A stretch of 64,000 nt of DNA from Vandammella animalimorsus (GCF_002285265.1 NZ_NSJB01000007.1:1-64000); one strand, 5' to 3'; numbered from the stretch's first letter, positions 38,608 through 48,198 are shown. Notes: a model not told the origin generated them from the sequence alone. Program-made: numbers and translations.

Positions 38608-38613
38608 TATACT
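38608..38613 (+). promoter_or_regulatory. -10 box abutting the TPR-gene start codon
   Basis: TATACT ends eight bases before the ATG at 38622. The expected transcription start falls at or within a base or two of the start codon, so the mRNA is probably leaderless or has a one- to two-base leader. Confidence 0.5.
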
Positions 38614-38621
38614 ACGCGCCC

Positions 38622-39251
38622 ATGTTTTCATTTCGGACGATTGCCTCGCCCCTCCAGCCCGCCGCGCGTCTGCGCCGGCTCCGTGTGCTGCCCACCATGC
38701 CCTGGCTGCAGGCCAGCGCCGCCTTGCTGGCCGCTGCGCTGCTGGCAGGCCAGGCACTGGCCCAGACAGTCGAGCACACGGAGATCGCCCGCCTGCTGCA
38801 AGGCGGCCAAGCCGCACAGGCGCTGAGCTTGGCCCAACGCGCCATCGAAGCCGCGCCGCGCGACCCGCAGCTGCAATTTCTCAAGGCCAATGCCGAGCTG
38901 GCCCTGGGGCAGACCCAGGCCGCCGACGCCAGCCTCACGCAGCTGACCCAGACCTACCCGGAGCTGCCCGAGCCTTGGAACAACCTGGCCGTGATCCGCG
39001 CCGGGCAGGGCCGGCTCGACGAAGCCCAGCGCCTGCTGCAAGAGGCCCTGCGCAACAACCCCGACTACGCCCAGGCCCACGCCAACCTGGCCGATGTGCT
39101 GGTGCAGCAGGCCCTGCAGCACCTGCGCGCCGCCCAGCAGCTGGCCCCGCAGCCGGGCACTGCGCAGCGACTGCAGGCCTTGCAACAGGCTGTGCAAGCC
39201 ACCACTGACAGCAGCACGCCGTCGGCCGCAGCCGCCCCGGCCAAGCCATGA
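38622..39251 (+). CDS. Exported TPR-repeat protein
   Basis: A 209-residue protein with an N-terminal hydrophobic signal ([18 protein letters not shown], cleavage near residue 48) followed by three to four TPR-like helical repeats ([65 protein letters not shown]). Such proteins scaffold other envelope proteins; the partner is unknown. It is followed, after 137 bases, by a cyclophilin gene on the same strand. Confidence 0.75.
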   Translation: MFSFRTIASPLQPAARLRRLRVLPTMPWLQASAALLAAALLAGQALAQTVEHTEIARLLQGGQAAQALSLAQRAIEAAPRDPQLQFLKANAELALGQTQAADASLTQLTQTYPELPEPWNNLAVIRAGQGRLDEAQRLLQEALRNNPDYAQAHANLADVLVQQALQHLRAAQQLAPQPGTAQRLQALQQAVQATTDSSTPSAAAAPAKP

Positions 39252-39388
39252 CGGCAGCCCGCCGGGGAACTTTGCCGATAGGGCCTGTTCACACAAGACC
39301 CCGCGGCCAACGCCTCGCCGCGCAGTCCGCACTGCGCAGCCGACCCTGCCGCCCTCCCCTCCATCCCACCACACAAGGAACCCGCCTC

Positions 39389-40012
39389 ATGCACACCAGC
39401 CCAGCCAAACGCCTGACCCTGCGCCGCCTGCTGGCCGCCGCCAGCCTCAGCGCCTGCGCCGCCATGCTGCTGACCAGCCCGGCAGCCGCCCAAGGCAAGG
39501 ACAAGCAGCCCGCCGCCAGCCAGCCGCGCGTCAAGCTCAGCACCTCAATGGGCGACATCGTTGTCGCGCTTGAACCGCAAAAAGCCCCCAAGACGGTGGA
39601 AAACTTCCTGCAGTACGTGCAGGACAAGCACTACGACGGCACGATTTTTCACCGCGTCATCGACGGCTTCATGATCCAGGGCGGCGGTTTCAGCGCCGAC
39701 ATGGTGCAAAAGCCCACGCGCGCGCCCATCGTGCTGGAGGCCGACAACGGCCTGAAGAACGAGCGCGGCACCATCGCCATGGCGCGCACCATGGTGCCCA
39801 ACTCGGCCACCAGCCAGTTCTTCATCAACGTCAACAACAACGTGCCGCTCAACGCCACCCCCAACAACCCCGGCTATGCCGTGTTCGGCAAGGTCGTCGA
39901 AGGCATGGACGTGGTGGACAAGATCAAGGCCGTAACCACCACCAGCAAAGGCCCGCACCAGAACGTGCCGGCCGAGGCCATCACCATCCTCTCGGCCACC
40001 AAGGTCGATTGA
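39389..40012 (+). CDS. ppiA: Periplasmic peptidyl-prolyl cis-trans isomerase (cyclophilin)
   Basis: Speeds proline isomerisation in the periplasm. The 207-residue product has a signal peptide ending AAAQG, then a compact cyclophilin domain: [58 protein letters not shown]. The active-site Arg in FHRVI and the Gln in QFFINV are present. AAGGAA stands eight bases before the ATG. A cytoplasmic relative follows 27 bases later. Confidence 0.92.
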   Translation: MHTSPAKRLTLRRLLAAASLSACAAMLLTSPAAAQGKDKQPAASQPRVKLSTSMGDIVVALEPQKAPKTVENFLQYVQDKHYDGTIFHRVIDGFMIQGGGFSADMVQKPTRAPIVLEADNGLKNERGTIAMARTMVPNSATSQFFINVNNNVPLNATPNNPGYAVFGKVVEGMDVVDKIKAVTTTSKGPHQNVPAEAITILSATKVD

Positions 40013-40039
40013 TTTCACTCCCTTCACTGAAAGCACACC

Positions 40040-40537
40040 ATGAGCAATCCCAAGGTCGAACTGCACACCACCCACGGCGTCATCACCGTCGAGCTGGACG
40101 CGGAAAAAGCCCCCAAGTCCACCGCCAACTTCCTCTCCTACGTCAACAGCGGGCACTACGACAACACCATCTTTCACCGCGTCATCGGCAACTTCATGAT
40201 CCAGGGCGGCGGCTTCGAGCCAGGCATGAAACAAAAGCCCACCGGCGCGGAGATCGAGAACGAGGCCAAGAACGGCCTGAAGAACGACCAATACACCATC
40301 GCCATGGCCCGCACCAGCGCGCCACACTCGGCCACGGCGCAGTTCTTCATCAACGTGAACAACAACGACTTTCTGAACTACCCCGGCCAGGACGGCTGGG
40401 GCTATGCCGTGTTCGGCAAGGTCGTCGAAGGCACCGATGTGGTGGACAAGATCAAGGCCGTGGCCACCGGCCGCCGCGGCTTCCATGACGACGTGCCCAA
40501 GGACGACGTGGTCATCACCAAGGCTGTGGCGCTGTAA
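40040..40537 (+). CDS. ppiB: Cytoplasmic peptidyl-prolyl cis-trans isomerase
   Basis: The 165-residue cyclophilin without a signal peptide. It aligns closely with the upstream exported copy ([50 protein letters not shown]), so the pair arose from a duplication and differ in location. The pair order ppiA-ppiB-lpxH is common in Burkholderiales. Confidence 0.95.
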   Translation: MSNPKVELHTTHGVITVELDAEKAPKSTANFLSYVNSGHYDNTIFHRVIGNFMIQGGGFEPGMKQKPTGAEIENEAKNGLKNDQYTIAMARTSAPHSATAQFFINVNNNDFLNYPGQDGWGYAVFGKVVEGTDVVDKIKAVATGRRGFHDDVPKDDVVITKAVAL

Positions 40538-40547
40538 CAGCAGCCCC

Positions 40548-41441
40548 ATGGCGCCCGCCAGCCCGCCAGCGACAGTGCCAGCGCTGCCCCCGCAGATTGG
40601 CCAGCTGCGCCTGCCCCTGCCGCCGCAGGGCGCCGCGCCGCTGGTGATCGACTGCGTGGCCGACATGCACCTGCAGCGCAGCCAGCCCGGCACCTGGGCA
40701 GCGTTTGCGCACTACCTGCGCCACACCCCGGCGCAGCACGTGCTGCTGCTGGGCGATGTGTTCGAGGTCTGGGTGGGCGACGACGCCTTGCTGGAGCCCG
40801 GCAGTTTCGAGACCGAGGCCGCCCAGCTGCTGCGCGCCTGCACGCAGGCGGGCAAGGCCTTGTACCTCATGCACGGCAACCGCGATTTCATGATCGGCCA
40901 GGGCTTTGCCCAGGCCACGGGCGTGCAGTTGCTGCCAGACCCCTGCGTGCTGGAGCTGGGCAGCGGCCCCGATGCACCGCGCTGGCTGCTCTCGCACGGC
41001 GATGCGCTGTGCACCGACGACCTGCCCTACCAGCAGTTTCGCGCCATGAGCCGCCAGCCCCAGTGGCAGCAGCACTTTCTCGCGCAACCATTGGCGGCGC
41101 GGCGCGCGCTGGCCGGCCACATCCGCAGCGAAAGCGAGCAACGCAAGCAAGGGCAGGACAGCAGCGGCTATGTGGACGTGAACCCCGCCGCCACCTGCCA
41201 GTGGCTGCAGCGCAGCGGCTGCGCCACCCTGATCCACGGCCACACCCACTGCCCTGGCGAGCACGCCCTGGGCCAGGGCCTGGCGCGCATCGTGCTCTCT
41301 GACTGGGATGCCGATGCCCAGCCGCCGCGCCTGCAGGCCCTGCGCCTGCGCAGCGACCAGGGGCTGCACTGGGCGCGCATCGACTTGGCCACGACAGCCC
41401 GCTCCACCGCCAACGACCACGACCACGCTGCAGCGCCGTAA
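40548..41441 (+). CDS. lpxH: UDP-2,3-diacylglucosamine diphosphatase
   Basis: Mn-dependent hydrolase in lipid A synthesis that releases lipid X and UMP. The 297-residue product carries the calcineurin-like metallophosphatase motifs ADMHL, GDVFEVWVGDD, HGNRDFM, LSHGD and HGHTH. The Met in ADMHL replaces the more usual Leu. It is longer than E. coli LpxH (240) through an N-terminal extension and a C-terminal His/Asp-rich tail (ANDHDHAAAP). It starts 10 bases after ppiB, likely in the same operon. Confidence 0.93.
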   Translation: MAPASPPATVPALPPQIGQLRLPLPPQGAAPLVIDCVADMHLQRSQPGTWAAFAHYLRHTPAQHVLLLGDVFEVWVGDDALLEPGSFETEAAQLLRACTQAGKALYLMHGNRDFMIGQGFAQATGVQLLPDPCVLELGSGPDAPRWLLSHGDALCTDDLPYQQFRAMSRQPQWQQHFLAQPLAARRALAGHIRSESEQRKQGQDSSGYVDVNPAATCQWLQRSGCATLIHGHTHCPGEHALGQGLARIVLSDWDADAQPPRLQALRLRSDQGLHWARIDLATTARSTANDHDHAAAP

Positions 41442-41498
41442 CCAGGGCCTGTTCAAAGCCCCTATCCCATCATCACTTCCATCCTGCCGGCCTTTGCC

Positions 41499-42149
41499 AT
41501 GCTCGATCTTCACCACAGCGGCGTGCAGCACTTCGCCCTGCCCCACGGCCCCATGGAGGTGCTGATCGATACCGCCGGCGCCCAGCCGCCGCGCGGCATT
41601 GCCTTGATCGCCCACCCGCAGCCACTGCTGGGCGGCAGCGCCCGGCACAAGCTGCCGCAGTTTCTGGCCCAAGCCCTGTGCCAGGCTGGCTGGAACACCC
41701 TGCGCCCCAACTTTCGCGGCGTGGGCGACAGCGCCGGGCAGTACGACCACGGCCAGGGCGAAGCCCAGGACTTGCACGCCCTGTACCAGGCCGTGCGCAG
41801 CGCGCAGCCGGGTCTGCCCATTGCCCTGCTGGGCATTTCCTTCGGGGCCTTCGTGCAAGCCCTGCTGGCTGCGCGCCTGCAACAACAGGGCCAACCCGCT
41901 GCGCGGCTGGTGCTGGCGGCCATGCCTTGCGGCCAAGTCAATGCCCAGCGCCATTACGCCACGCCCGATGCCATTGGCGCGCCGCTGGTCATCCACGGCG
42001 AGCACGACGCCAGCGTGCCATTGCCACTGGTGCTGGACTGGGCGCGCCCGCGCAGCCACCCGGTGCTGGTCGTGCCCGGCGCCAGCCATTTGTTCACCGG
42101 CAAGCTGCCGCTGCTGCGCGAGCTGGTGCTGCGCCATCTGCAAGCCTGA
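41499..42149 (+). CDS. Alpha/beta hydrolase (YjbB/CC1-type esterase-like)
   Basis: A 216-residue cytoplasmic serine hydrolase. The oxyanion region is HPQPLLGGS, the nucleophile elbow is GISFG, the Asp lies in HGEHDASVP and the His in PGASHLF. The family (PF12146-like or dienelactone hydrolase fold) is known from many proteobacteria without a settled substrate. It follows lpxH after 57 bases that contain a partial family-A repeat end (GGGCCTGTTCAAAG). Confidence 0.8.
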   Translation: MLDLHHSGVQHFALPHGPMEVLIDTAGAQPPRGIALIAHPQPLLGGSARHKLPQFLAQALCQAGWNTLRPNFRGVGDSAGQYDHGQGEAQDLHALYQAVRSAQPGLPIALLGISFGAFVQALLAARLQQQGQPAARLVLAAMPCGQVNAQRHYATPDAIGAPLVIHGEHDASVPLPLVLDWARPRSHPVLVVPGASHLFTGKLPLLRELVLRHLQA

Positions 42150-42188
42150 GAACCCCGCCACCGCCGCCAAGCGACAAACCGGGCGTGC

Positions 42189-42194
42189 GAGAAT
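42189..42194 (+). promoter_or_regulatory. -10 box abutting the rnb start codon
   Basis: GAGAAT ends six bases before the ATG at 42201; a leaderless transcript is plausible. The preceding bases lack a Shine-Dalgarno sequence. Confidence 0.4.
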
Positions 42195-42200
42195 ACGCCG

Positions 42201-44291
42201 ATGTATTTGTTGTTCGAAGAAGCCGGCAAATTCCAGGCCGGCCGCATCCTCTCCGAGGCCGATGCCTCTGCCCAGGTCGAGCTCGACAGCGGCAAGCGCG
42301 TCAAGGTCAAGAAAGCCAACGCCCTGCTGAGCTTTGCCCAACCCAGCCCCCAGGAGCTTTTGGCCCGCGCACAGGCCCTGGCGCCCGAGATCGATCTGGA
42401 TTTGGCCTGGGAATTTGCCCCTGAAGACGAATTCGGCTTTGCCGATTTCGCGCGCGAATACTTCAGCGCCGAGGCCAGCCTGGCCCACCAGGTGGCCGCG
42501 CTGCTGCGCCTGCACGAGGCGCCGCACTACTTTCGCCGCGCCGGCAAAGGGCGTTTCAAGAAAGCGCCCGAAGACGTGCTCAAGCAGGCCCTGGCGGCGA
42601 TCGAGAAAAAGCGCCAGCAGCAGCTGCAGATCGATGCCTGGGCCGCCGAGCTGGCCAGCGGCCAGACGCCCGAGCCGGTGCGCCAGCAGCTCTACAAAAT
42701 CCTCTTCAAGCCCGACAAGAACGCGCCCGAATACAAGGCCGTGGTCGAGGCCGCGCGCCAAACCCAGCTGCCGCCGCTGACGCTGCTGCAAAACGCCGGC
42801 GCGATTGCCTCGTGCTACGAGTTTCACTGGCAGCGCTTTTTGTTCGAGCAATTCCCCAAGGGCCACGCCTTTGCCCCCATCGCCGCGCCCGAGCCCGATG
42901 CCCAGTTGCCGCTGGCGGCCGTGGAGGCCTTCTCCATCGACGACTCCAGCACCTCGGAGATCGACGACGCGCTGTCCGTGCAGGGCCTGGGCAGCGGCCA
43001 GGTCACGCTGGGCATCCACATCGCCGCGCCGGGCCTGGCCATCCGCCCCGGCGATGCGCTGGACCAGCTGGCGCGCGCGCGCCTGTCCACCGTCTACATG
43101 CCCGGCGCCAAGCTGACCATGCTGCCCGATGCCGTGGTGCAGCAATACACGCTGGACGCCGGACGCGCCAACCCGGCCGTGTCGCTGTACGTGCGCATCG
43201 ACGAGGCCAGCCTCACGCCCACGGCCTACGAAACCCGCATCGAGCGCGTGCAGACCAGCCACAACCTGCGCCACGACCAGATCGACCACATCGTCACCGA
43301 GGCCTGGCTGGCCGATGCCCAGCCGGCCACCGAGGCAGCCGATGCCGCCGCCAGCGCCGAGCTGCTGGCGCTGCGGCCGCAGCTGGCCTTTTTGCACCGG
43401 CTGGCCCAGGCGCTCAAGCAGCGCCGCGAGGACGTGCGCGGCAAGCCCGAGAACTTCAGCCGCCCGGACTACAACTTCCGCCTGCTGGGGCAACAGGGCG
43501 AGCTGCCCACGGGCGATGAAACCGTGCAAATCACCACGCGCCAGCGCGGCGCGCCGCTGGATCTGATCGTCGCCGAGGCCATGATCGTGGCCAACAGCCA
43601 TTGGGGCGGCTGGCTGGCGCACTATGGCGTGCCGGCCATCTACCGCAGCCAGCACAGCCTGGCGCCGGGCGTGAAGGTGCGCATGGGCACCAAGGCGCTG
43701 CCGCACGCGGGCATCGGCGTGCCCAGCTACGCCTGGAGCACCTCGCCGCTGCGCCGCTATGTGGACCTGGTCAACCAGTGGCAAATCATCGCCGCCGTGC
43801 AAGGCGGGCAAACGGCCGCACTGAGCGCGCCCTTCAAGCCCAAGGATGCCGAGCTGTTCTCCATCATCAGCGCCTTCGACGCCGCCTACACCGCCTACAA
43901 CCGCTACCAGTCCGACATGGAGCGCTACTGGACGCTGCGCTACCTGCAGCAAAACCAGATCACCGAGCTGGATGCGGCCATCATCCGCGACGCCATCAAC
44001 GGCGAGCCCGCGCTGGCGCGCGCCGACACCCTGCCGCTGGTGCTGCGCGTGCCAGGCGGCAGCGAGCTGGTGCGCGGCACGCGCGTGCGCCTGCGCCTGG
44101 GCCAGGCCGATCTGCTGGCGCTGGACATCGGCGCCAGCGTCATCGCCCGCCTGGACGGCCCCGCCAGCGCCGAGGACATCGGCGGCGACGATGCCGAGCA
44201 AGAGGACGCCGAGCTCTCCCCGGCCCTGCACATCGCACTGGAAGTGTCGCCAGAGGACGACAGCGCAGCCGTCGGCGCGCCGGCGGCCTGA
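42201..44291 (+). CDS. rnb: RNB-family exoribonuclease (RNase II-like)
   Basis: 3'-5' exoribonuclease degrading single-stranded RNA. The 696-residue product has a cold-shock-like N-terminal region, a linker of acidic and basic helices, and the catalytic RNB domain with SIDDSSTSEIDDALSV (metal-binding Asp residues), AIYRSQHSLAPGVKVR and the S1-type end. The tail is acidic. It is shorter than RNase R, and an RNase II type function is the best guess. It precedes the TonB-like gene, aroE and mtgA, a conserved order in Comamonadaceae. Confidence 0.85.
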   Translation: MYLLFEEAGKFQAGRILSEADASAQVELDSGKRVKVKKANALLSFAQPSPQELLARAQALAPEIDLDLAWEFAPEDEFGFADFAREYFSAEASLAHQVAALLRLHEAPHYFRRAGKGRFKKAPEDVLKQALAAIEKKRQQQLQIDAWAAELASGQTPEPVRQQLYKILFKPDKNAPEYKAVVEAARQTQLPPLTLLQNAGAIASCYEFHWQRFLFEQFPKGHAFAPIAAPEPDAQLPLAAVEAFSIDDSSTSEIDDALSVQGLGSGQVTLGIHIAAPGLAIRPGDALDQLARARLSTVYMPGAKLTMLPDAVVQQYTLDAGRANPAVSLYVRIDEASLTPTAYETRIERVQTSHNLRHDQIDHIVTEAWLADAQPATEAADAAASAELLALRPQLAFLHRLAQALKQRREDVRGKPENFSRPDYNFRLLGQQGELPTGDETVQITTRQRGAPLDLIVAEAMIVANSHWGGWLAHYGVPAIYRSQHSLAPGVKVRMGTKALPHAGIGVPSYAWSTSPLRRYVDLVNQWQIIAAVQGGQTAALSAPFKPKDAELFSIISAFDAAYTAYNRYQSDMERYWTLRYLQQNQITELDAAIIRDAINGEPALARADTLPLVLRVPGGSELVRGTRVRLRLGQADLLALDIGASVIARLDGPASAEDIGGDDAEQEDAELSPALHIALEVSPEDDSAAVGAPAA

Positions 44292-44311
44292 AGCCCCCGC
44301 CCATATCCACG

Positions 44312-44317
44312 CATAAT
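44312..44317 (+). promoter_or_regulatory. -10 box abutting the TonB-like gene start
   Basis: CATAAT ends eight bases before the GTG start at 44326. The transcript would start at about the start codon. Confidence 0.5.
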
Positions 44318-44325
44318 CGGCCGCC

Positions 44326-45210
44326 GTGAACAAGCTGCTCGCCCACTTCAGAAACCTCTCGGCCTTCTCGATCGCGCTGATCGCTTCGCTGCTCGTGCAT
44401 GCCGTGCTGCTGACGATTCGCTTCGTCAGCCCGCAGGCCTTTGAGCGCACGCTCAGCGCCCAGCCGCTGGAGGTCATCCTCGTCAATGCCCGCAGCGACG
44501 ACGAGCGCCCCGAGGAAAGCAAGGCCGTGGCCCAGGTGGCGCTGGCCGGCGGCGGCGATGCCGACAGCGGCCGCGCCACCAGCCCCACGCCCTACGCGGC
44601 GCTCACGCGCATCGGCAGCGACACCGAGGACGCCCAGCAGCGCCAGGAGACCCCGCGCGAGCGCCAGAACCGCCTGCTGGCCGAGCTGCGCGAGCAGGTC
44701 GCGCAACTGCCCGTGCCCGACCCGCGCCGCACCGAGCGCACCCCGGAAGAAGTCGCGCAAGAGGAAAAGCGCCTGCTGCTGGTCGAGCAGCTCGCCGAGA
44801 TCGAGCGCCTGGTCAAGGAAGAAAACGAGCGCCCCAAGAAGCGCTACATCAGCCCGGCCACGCAGGACTCGGTCACGGCCCTGTACCTGGACCACGTGCG
44901 CCGCAGCATCGAGGAGCGCGGCACCAGCAACTTCCCGACGCAAAACGGCCGCAAGCTCTACGGCAAGCTGATCCTGACCGTGATGATCGACCACGACGGC
45001 AGCGTGCTCTCGGCCGAGGTCGATACCAGCTCGGGCAATCTGGCGCTGGACGTGCGCGCCCAATCCATCGTGCACGCCGCCGGGCCGTTCGGCCCCTTCT
45101 CGCCCGAGATCCGGCGCACGGCCGACCAGATCGGCTTTACCTCCACCTTCGAATTCCGCCGCGACGCCACGCTGGCCACACAGCTGCAAAGCAGGCCCGC
45201 GCCGCAGTGA
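44326..45210 (+). CDS. TonB-like (TolA-like) envelope protein
   Basis: A 294-residue inner-membrane protein with an N-terminal anchor helix (SAFSIALIASLLVHAVLLTIRFV), a long charged Glu/Arg-rich periplasmic rod (about residues 60-185) and a C-terminal TonB domain (YGKLILTVMIDHDGSVLSAEVDTSSGN). It probably links the proton-motive force to an outer-membrane receptor or works with TolQR-like motor proteins; neither exbB nor exbD is adjacent. The GTG start is supported by the anchor; it follows rnb after 34 bases and lies five bases upstream of aroE. Confidence 0.8.
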   Translation: MNKLLAHFRNLSAFSIALIASLLVHAVLLTIRFVSPQAFERTLSAQPLEVILVNARSDDERPEESKAVAQVALAGGGDADSGRATSPTPYAALTRIGSDTEDAQQRQETPRERQNRLLAELREQVAQLPVPDPRRTERTPEEVAQEEKRLLLVEQLAEIERLVKEENERPKKRYISPATQDSVTALYLDHVRRSIEERGTSNFPTQNGRKLYGKLILTVMIDHDGSVLSAEVDTSSGNLALDVRAQSIVHAAGPFGPFSPEIRRTADQIGFTSTFEFRRDATLATQLQSRPAPQ

Positions 45211-45214
45211 GCCC

Positions 45215-46162
45215 ATGCCCACCGACCCCACCCTCGCCGCCGCGCAGGTCGAACCCGCCGAACTGGCCGCCGAACTGACTGAACTGATCGCCCAGGGGCA
45301 AGACGCCTACGTGGTCATCGGCAACCCCATCGCCCACAGCCGCTCGCCCGCCATCCACCGGCACTTCGCCCAGCTCACCGGGCAGCGGCTGGTCTACGCC
45401 CGCTGCCTGAGCCCGCTGCAGGGCTTTGCCCAGACCCTGCAAGCGCTGCGCCAGCACGGCATCAAGGGCTGCAACATCACCGTGCCCTTCAAGCACCAGG
45501 CTGCGCAACTGGCCAGCCACTGCGATGCGCGCGTGCAGCTGGCCCAGGCCGCCAACACCTTGGTGCTCAACGGCCCGCAAGGCCCGGTGCAGGCCTTCAA
45601 CACCGACGGCATTGGCCTGGTGCGCGATCTGTGCGACAACGCTGGGCTGCGTCTGACCGGCGCGCACATCCTGCTGCTGGGCGCCGGCGGCGCGGCCGCA
45701 GGCGCGTTGGCGCCACTGCTGCAAGCCGGCCCCGCCAGCCTGCACATCGCCAACCGCAGCGCCGAGCGCGCCCAGGCCCTGGCACAGCGCCACGCCGCCC
45801 TGGCCGCCGAGCACGGCGTGCAGCTGCAGGCCCTGGCGCTGGACGAGATCGACCACACGCCGCTGCCGGCCATGCAATTGCTCATCAACGCCACGGCCAG
45901 CAGCCTGCAGGGCGCTGCACTGCCCATCCAAAACCTGCCGCGCCTGCTGGCGCCCGGCGCGCTGGCCTACGACATGATGTACGGCGCGGCCGCCCAGCCC
46001 TTTCTGCACTGGGCCAGCAGCCAGGGGCAAGGCATCCGCACGCGCGATGGCCTGGGCATGCTGGTGGAACAAGCGGCCGAATCCTTTGCGCTGTGGCGCG
46101 GCCTGCGCCCGCCCAGCGCGCCGGTGCTGGCGGCGCTGCGCCAGCAGATCGGCGCAGCCTGA
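45215..46162 (+). CDS. aroE: Shikimate dehydrogenase
   Basis: NADPH-dependent reduction of 3-dehydroshikimate. The 315-residue product has the substrate motif PIAHSRSPAIHR, the NITVPFKHQA lysine region, a Rossmann Gly motif LLLGAGGAAAGAL and the C-terminal GLGMLVEQAAESFALW. An N-terminal extension of about 30 residues precedes the conserved VVIGNPIAHS. It starts five bases after the TonB-like stop and its stop overlaps the mtgA ATG, so these genes form one operon. Confidence 0.94.
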   Translation: MPTDPTLAAAQVEPAELAAELTELIAQGQDAYVVIGNPIAHSRSPAIHRHFAQLTGQRLVYARCLSPLQGFAQTLQALRQHGIKGCNITVPFKHQAAQLASHCDARVQLAQAANTLVLNGPQGPVQAFNTDGIGLVRDLCDNAGLRLTGAHILLLGAGGAAAGALAPLLQAGPASLHIANRSAERAQALAQRHAALAAEHGVQLQALALDEIDHTPLPAMQLLINATASSLQGAALPIQNLPRLLAPGALAYDMMYGAAAQPFLHWASSQGQGIRTRDGLGMLVEQAAESFALWRGLRPPSAPVLAALRQQIGAA

Positions 46163-46926
46163 TGGCCCTGGCCCAGCCAGCGCCCGCCGCCGGCGCACGC
46201 CCAGGCCTGGCGCAGCGCCTGGCCCAGGCCGGCGGGCGCTGGCTGGGCATGCTGCTGCTGGCCGGGCTGTGCCTGCAGCTGTACTTTCTGGCGCACAGCT
46301 GGGCGCTGCGCTGGCTGGAGCCGGGCTCCACCGCCTTCCAGCGCAGCGCGCTGTGGCACATCCTGCAGGGCCGGCAGGACACCCAGGGCCGCCGCTGGCT
46401 GCACCAGCCCGTGCCCGGCGAGGCCATCCACGACCACGCACGCAAAGCCGTCATCGCCGCCGAGGACAATCTGTTCTTCCAGCACGGCGGCGCCGACTGG
46501 CGCGCCATCGAACAGGCCTGGCGGCGCAATGCCCAGGGCCAGGCGCGGCTGCTGGGCGGCTCGACCATTACCCAGCAACTGGCCAAGAACCTACACCTCT
46601 CGGGCCAGCGCAGCCTGCTGCGCAAAGGCCAGGAGCTACTGCTGAGCTGGATGCTCGAAGCGGCCCTGCCCAAACAACGCATTCTTGACCTCTACCTCAA
46701 CCAGGTCGAATGGGGTGCAGGCATCTACGGCATCGAAGCGGCCGCGCAGCATTACTTTGGCACCAGCGCAAGCCAGCTCAACGCCGCGCAAAGCGCCCGC
46801 CTGGCCGTCATGCTGCCCCAGCCACGGCGCCTGGGCCTGGCGCCGCACAGCCCCTACATGAACCGCCGCACTCAAATCATCGTGCAGCGCATGCGGGCGA
46901 TTGCGCTACCATCGCCGGCCTCTTGA
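46162..46926 (+). CDS. mtgA: Monofunctional peptidoglycan glycosyltransferase
   Basis: Polymerises lipid II into glycan strands. The 254-residue product has one N-terminal membrane anchor ([19 protein letters not shown]) and a GT51 domain: [14 protein letters not shown] with the catalytic Glu and [14 protein letters not shown], then [15 protein letters not shown]. No transpeptidase domain. ATG overlaps the aroE TGA (TGATG). Confidence 0.94.
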   Translation: MALAQPAPAAGARPGLAQRLAQAGGRWLGMLLLAGLCLQLYFLAHSWALRWLEPGSTAFQRSALWHILQGRQDTQGRRWLHQPVPGEAIHDHARKAVIAAEDNLFFQHGGADWRAIEQAWRRNAQGQARLLGGSTITQQLAKNLHLSGQRSLLRKGQELLLSWMLEAALPKQRILDLYLNQVEWGAGIYGIEAAAQHYFGTSASQLNAAQSARLAVMLPQPRRLGLAPHSPYMNRRTQIIVQRMRAIALPSPAS

Positions 46927-46939
46927 GCCCCATCTTCCC

Positions 46940-47488
46940 ATGCGCATTCTTGGCATCGACCCCGGCCTGCAAACCACCGGCTTTGGCGTGATCGACGTGC
47001 ACGGCACGCAGCTGCACTACGTGGCCAGCGGCACCATCAAGACCAACGCCGTGGCGCGCGGCGACCTGCCCGCGCGCCTGAAGATCCTGTTTGACGGCAT
47101 CGCCCAGCTCAGCCGCCAGTACCAGCCCGACCAGGCCTGCGTGGAAATCGTCTTCGTCAACGTCAACCCACAATCCACGCTGCTGCTGGGCCAGGCGCGC
47201 GGCGCCTGCGTCACCGCGCTGGTGGCCCAGGGCCTGCCAGTGGCCGAATACACCGCGCTGCAAATGAAAAAGGCCATCACCGGCCACGGCCGCGCGGCCA
47301 AGTCGCAAATCCAGGAAATGGCGCGCCGCCTGCTGCAACTGCCCGGCCTGCCCGGCACCGACGCCGCCGACGCCCTGGGCCTGGCCATCACCCACGCCCA
47401 CGCCCAGCGCACCCACAGCGCCTTGCAGAAAACCACCACCTTGCAGCGCCGCCAGCACGCCATGTACCGCGCCGGGCGCAGTTACTAG
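46940..47488 (+). CDS. ruvC: Holliday junction resolvase RuvC
   Basis: Endonuclease that resolves Holliday junctions with RuvAB. The 182-residue product has the RNase H-like fold with the catalytic acids visible in [15 protein letters not shown] (Asp), [14 protein letters not shown] (Glu) and [10 protein letters not shown] (Asp). The [18 protein letters not shown] loop is present. It starts 13 bases after mtgA. ruvA and ruvB are not in the window. Confidence 0.95.
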   Translation: MRILGIDPGLQTTGFGVIDVHGTQLHYVASGTIKTNAVARGDLPARLKILFDGIAQLSRQYQPDQACVEIVFVNVNPQSTLLLGQARGACVTALVAQGLPVAEYTALQMKKAITGHGRAAKSQIQEMARRLLQLPGLPGTDAADALGLAITHAHAQRTHSALQKTTTLQRRQHAMYRAGRSY

Positions 47489-47572
47489 AGCGTGTTCAAA
47501 GGACCTGTCCTCAACGGGCTGGGCACAAGGCCCTGGAAAACCGGCGCCCGGCCCGTGGCCTGCGCCATGCAT

Positions 47573-47578
47573 TAGAAT
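47573..47578 (+). promoter_or_regulatory. Candidate -10 box for the 57-codon gene
   Basis: TAGAAT lies about 130 bases upstream of the small gene start; the -35 is poor. Confidence 0.3.
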
Positions 47579-47705
47579 CGCGCGTTTTCCCGCGGCCATT
47601 GGCCCCCAGGCTGGGGCGCCAACGGGCAGCTGCAGCGCTTGACCGATCAGGTTCTCGGCGCGCATTGCCCGCTTCGCGCCGCCCCACCCTTCCGCAGGAG
47701 CCGTC

Positions 47706-47879
47706 ATGGGCAACAAAATCGTTACCGAAGCCGATCGCAAATTCACCCCGCCACTGCCCGCCCCCAAAGGCTACGCCATGCCCAAGCAAGGCGGCGGCCA
47801 GCGCGTGAGCAAGGAGCGCGGCGTGCACACCCGCAGCAAGAAGAACCCGGGCAAGCGCGCCCACAGCGGCGGCTCCTGA
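47706..47879 (+). CDS. Small basic conserved protein, unknown function
   Basis: A 57-residue product, too short for standard length cut-offs. It begins MGNKIVTEADRKF, has a Pro-rich middle (TPPLPAPKGYAMPKQ) and a Lys/Arg/Gly-rich end (RSKKNPGKRAHSGGS), resembling a small nucleic-acid-binding or ribosome-associated protein. AGGAG stands six bases upstream of the ATG and codon use is like neighbouring genes, supporting real coding. It lies between ruvC and proC among repeats, with no partner gene. Confidence 0.7.
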   Translation: MGNKIVTEADRKFTPPLPAPKGYAMPKQGGGQRVSKERGVHTRSKKNPGKRAHSGGS

Positions 47880-48037
47880 GCCCCAGCCTGACAGGCCGCA
47901 GCACCCGCGCCTGCTGCGGCAAGCCCGCCTCTTTGGAGCAGGCCCTAAAAAACAGGCCGCTTGCACTGCAGGCCCGCAATCCTTCTTCACTGCAACGAGG
48001 CGCCGCGCACCGTTGGCACTGCAAGCTGCCAACCAGA
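47880..48037. other. Intergenic stretch, no gene seen
   Basis: The 158 bases between the small gene and the first palindromic element show only short partial repeats, for example GCAGGCCC at 47940 and 47971. Nothing further is supported. Confidence 0.5.
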
Positions 48038-48198
48038 GGTTGTTGAGATTTGGTTTGCGAAGCGGTTTTTTCGAGGCAAAAGTCGCCAATGCAAGGCGAC
48101 AACGCTTGCAAGGCCTGGACACCTTGCAAGCGTTTTCAACGCGGCAGTTGCAGCTTTTTGACCGAAAACACCGCCGCAACACCCAATCTCAACAAGCC
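48038..48198. repeat. Imperfect palindromic element, family B
   Basis: GGTTGTTGAGATT (48038-48050) is mirrored by AATCTCAACAAGCC (48185-48198). The halves align as inverted copies over much of their length and meet in a perfect 13-bp stem AACGCTTGCAAGG (48101-48113) with CCTTGCAAGCGTT (48122-48134). Open frames in it look like chance. It sits between the small gene and a family A copy, upstream of proC. Confidence 0.7.

Noticed and set aside
40515-44588. Very long open frame (1357 codons) on the minus strand
   Set aside because: It is antisense to ppiB, lpxH, the hydrolase and rnb, which all have clear motifs. GC-rich genes often leave long antisense frames; its translation is low-complexity and without motifs.
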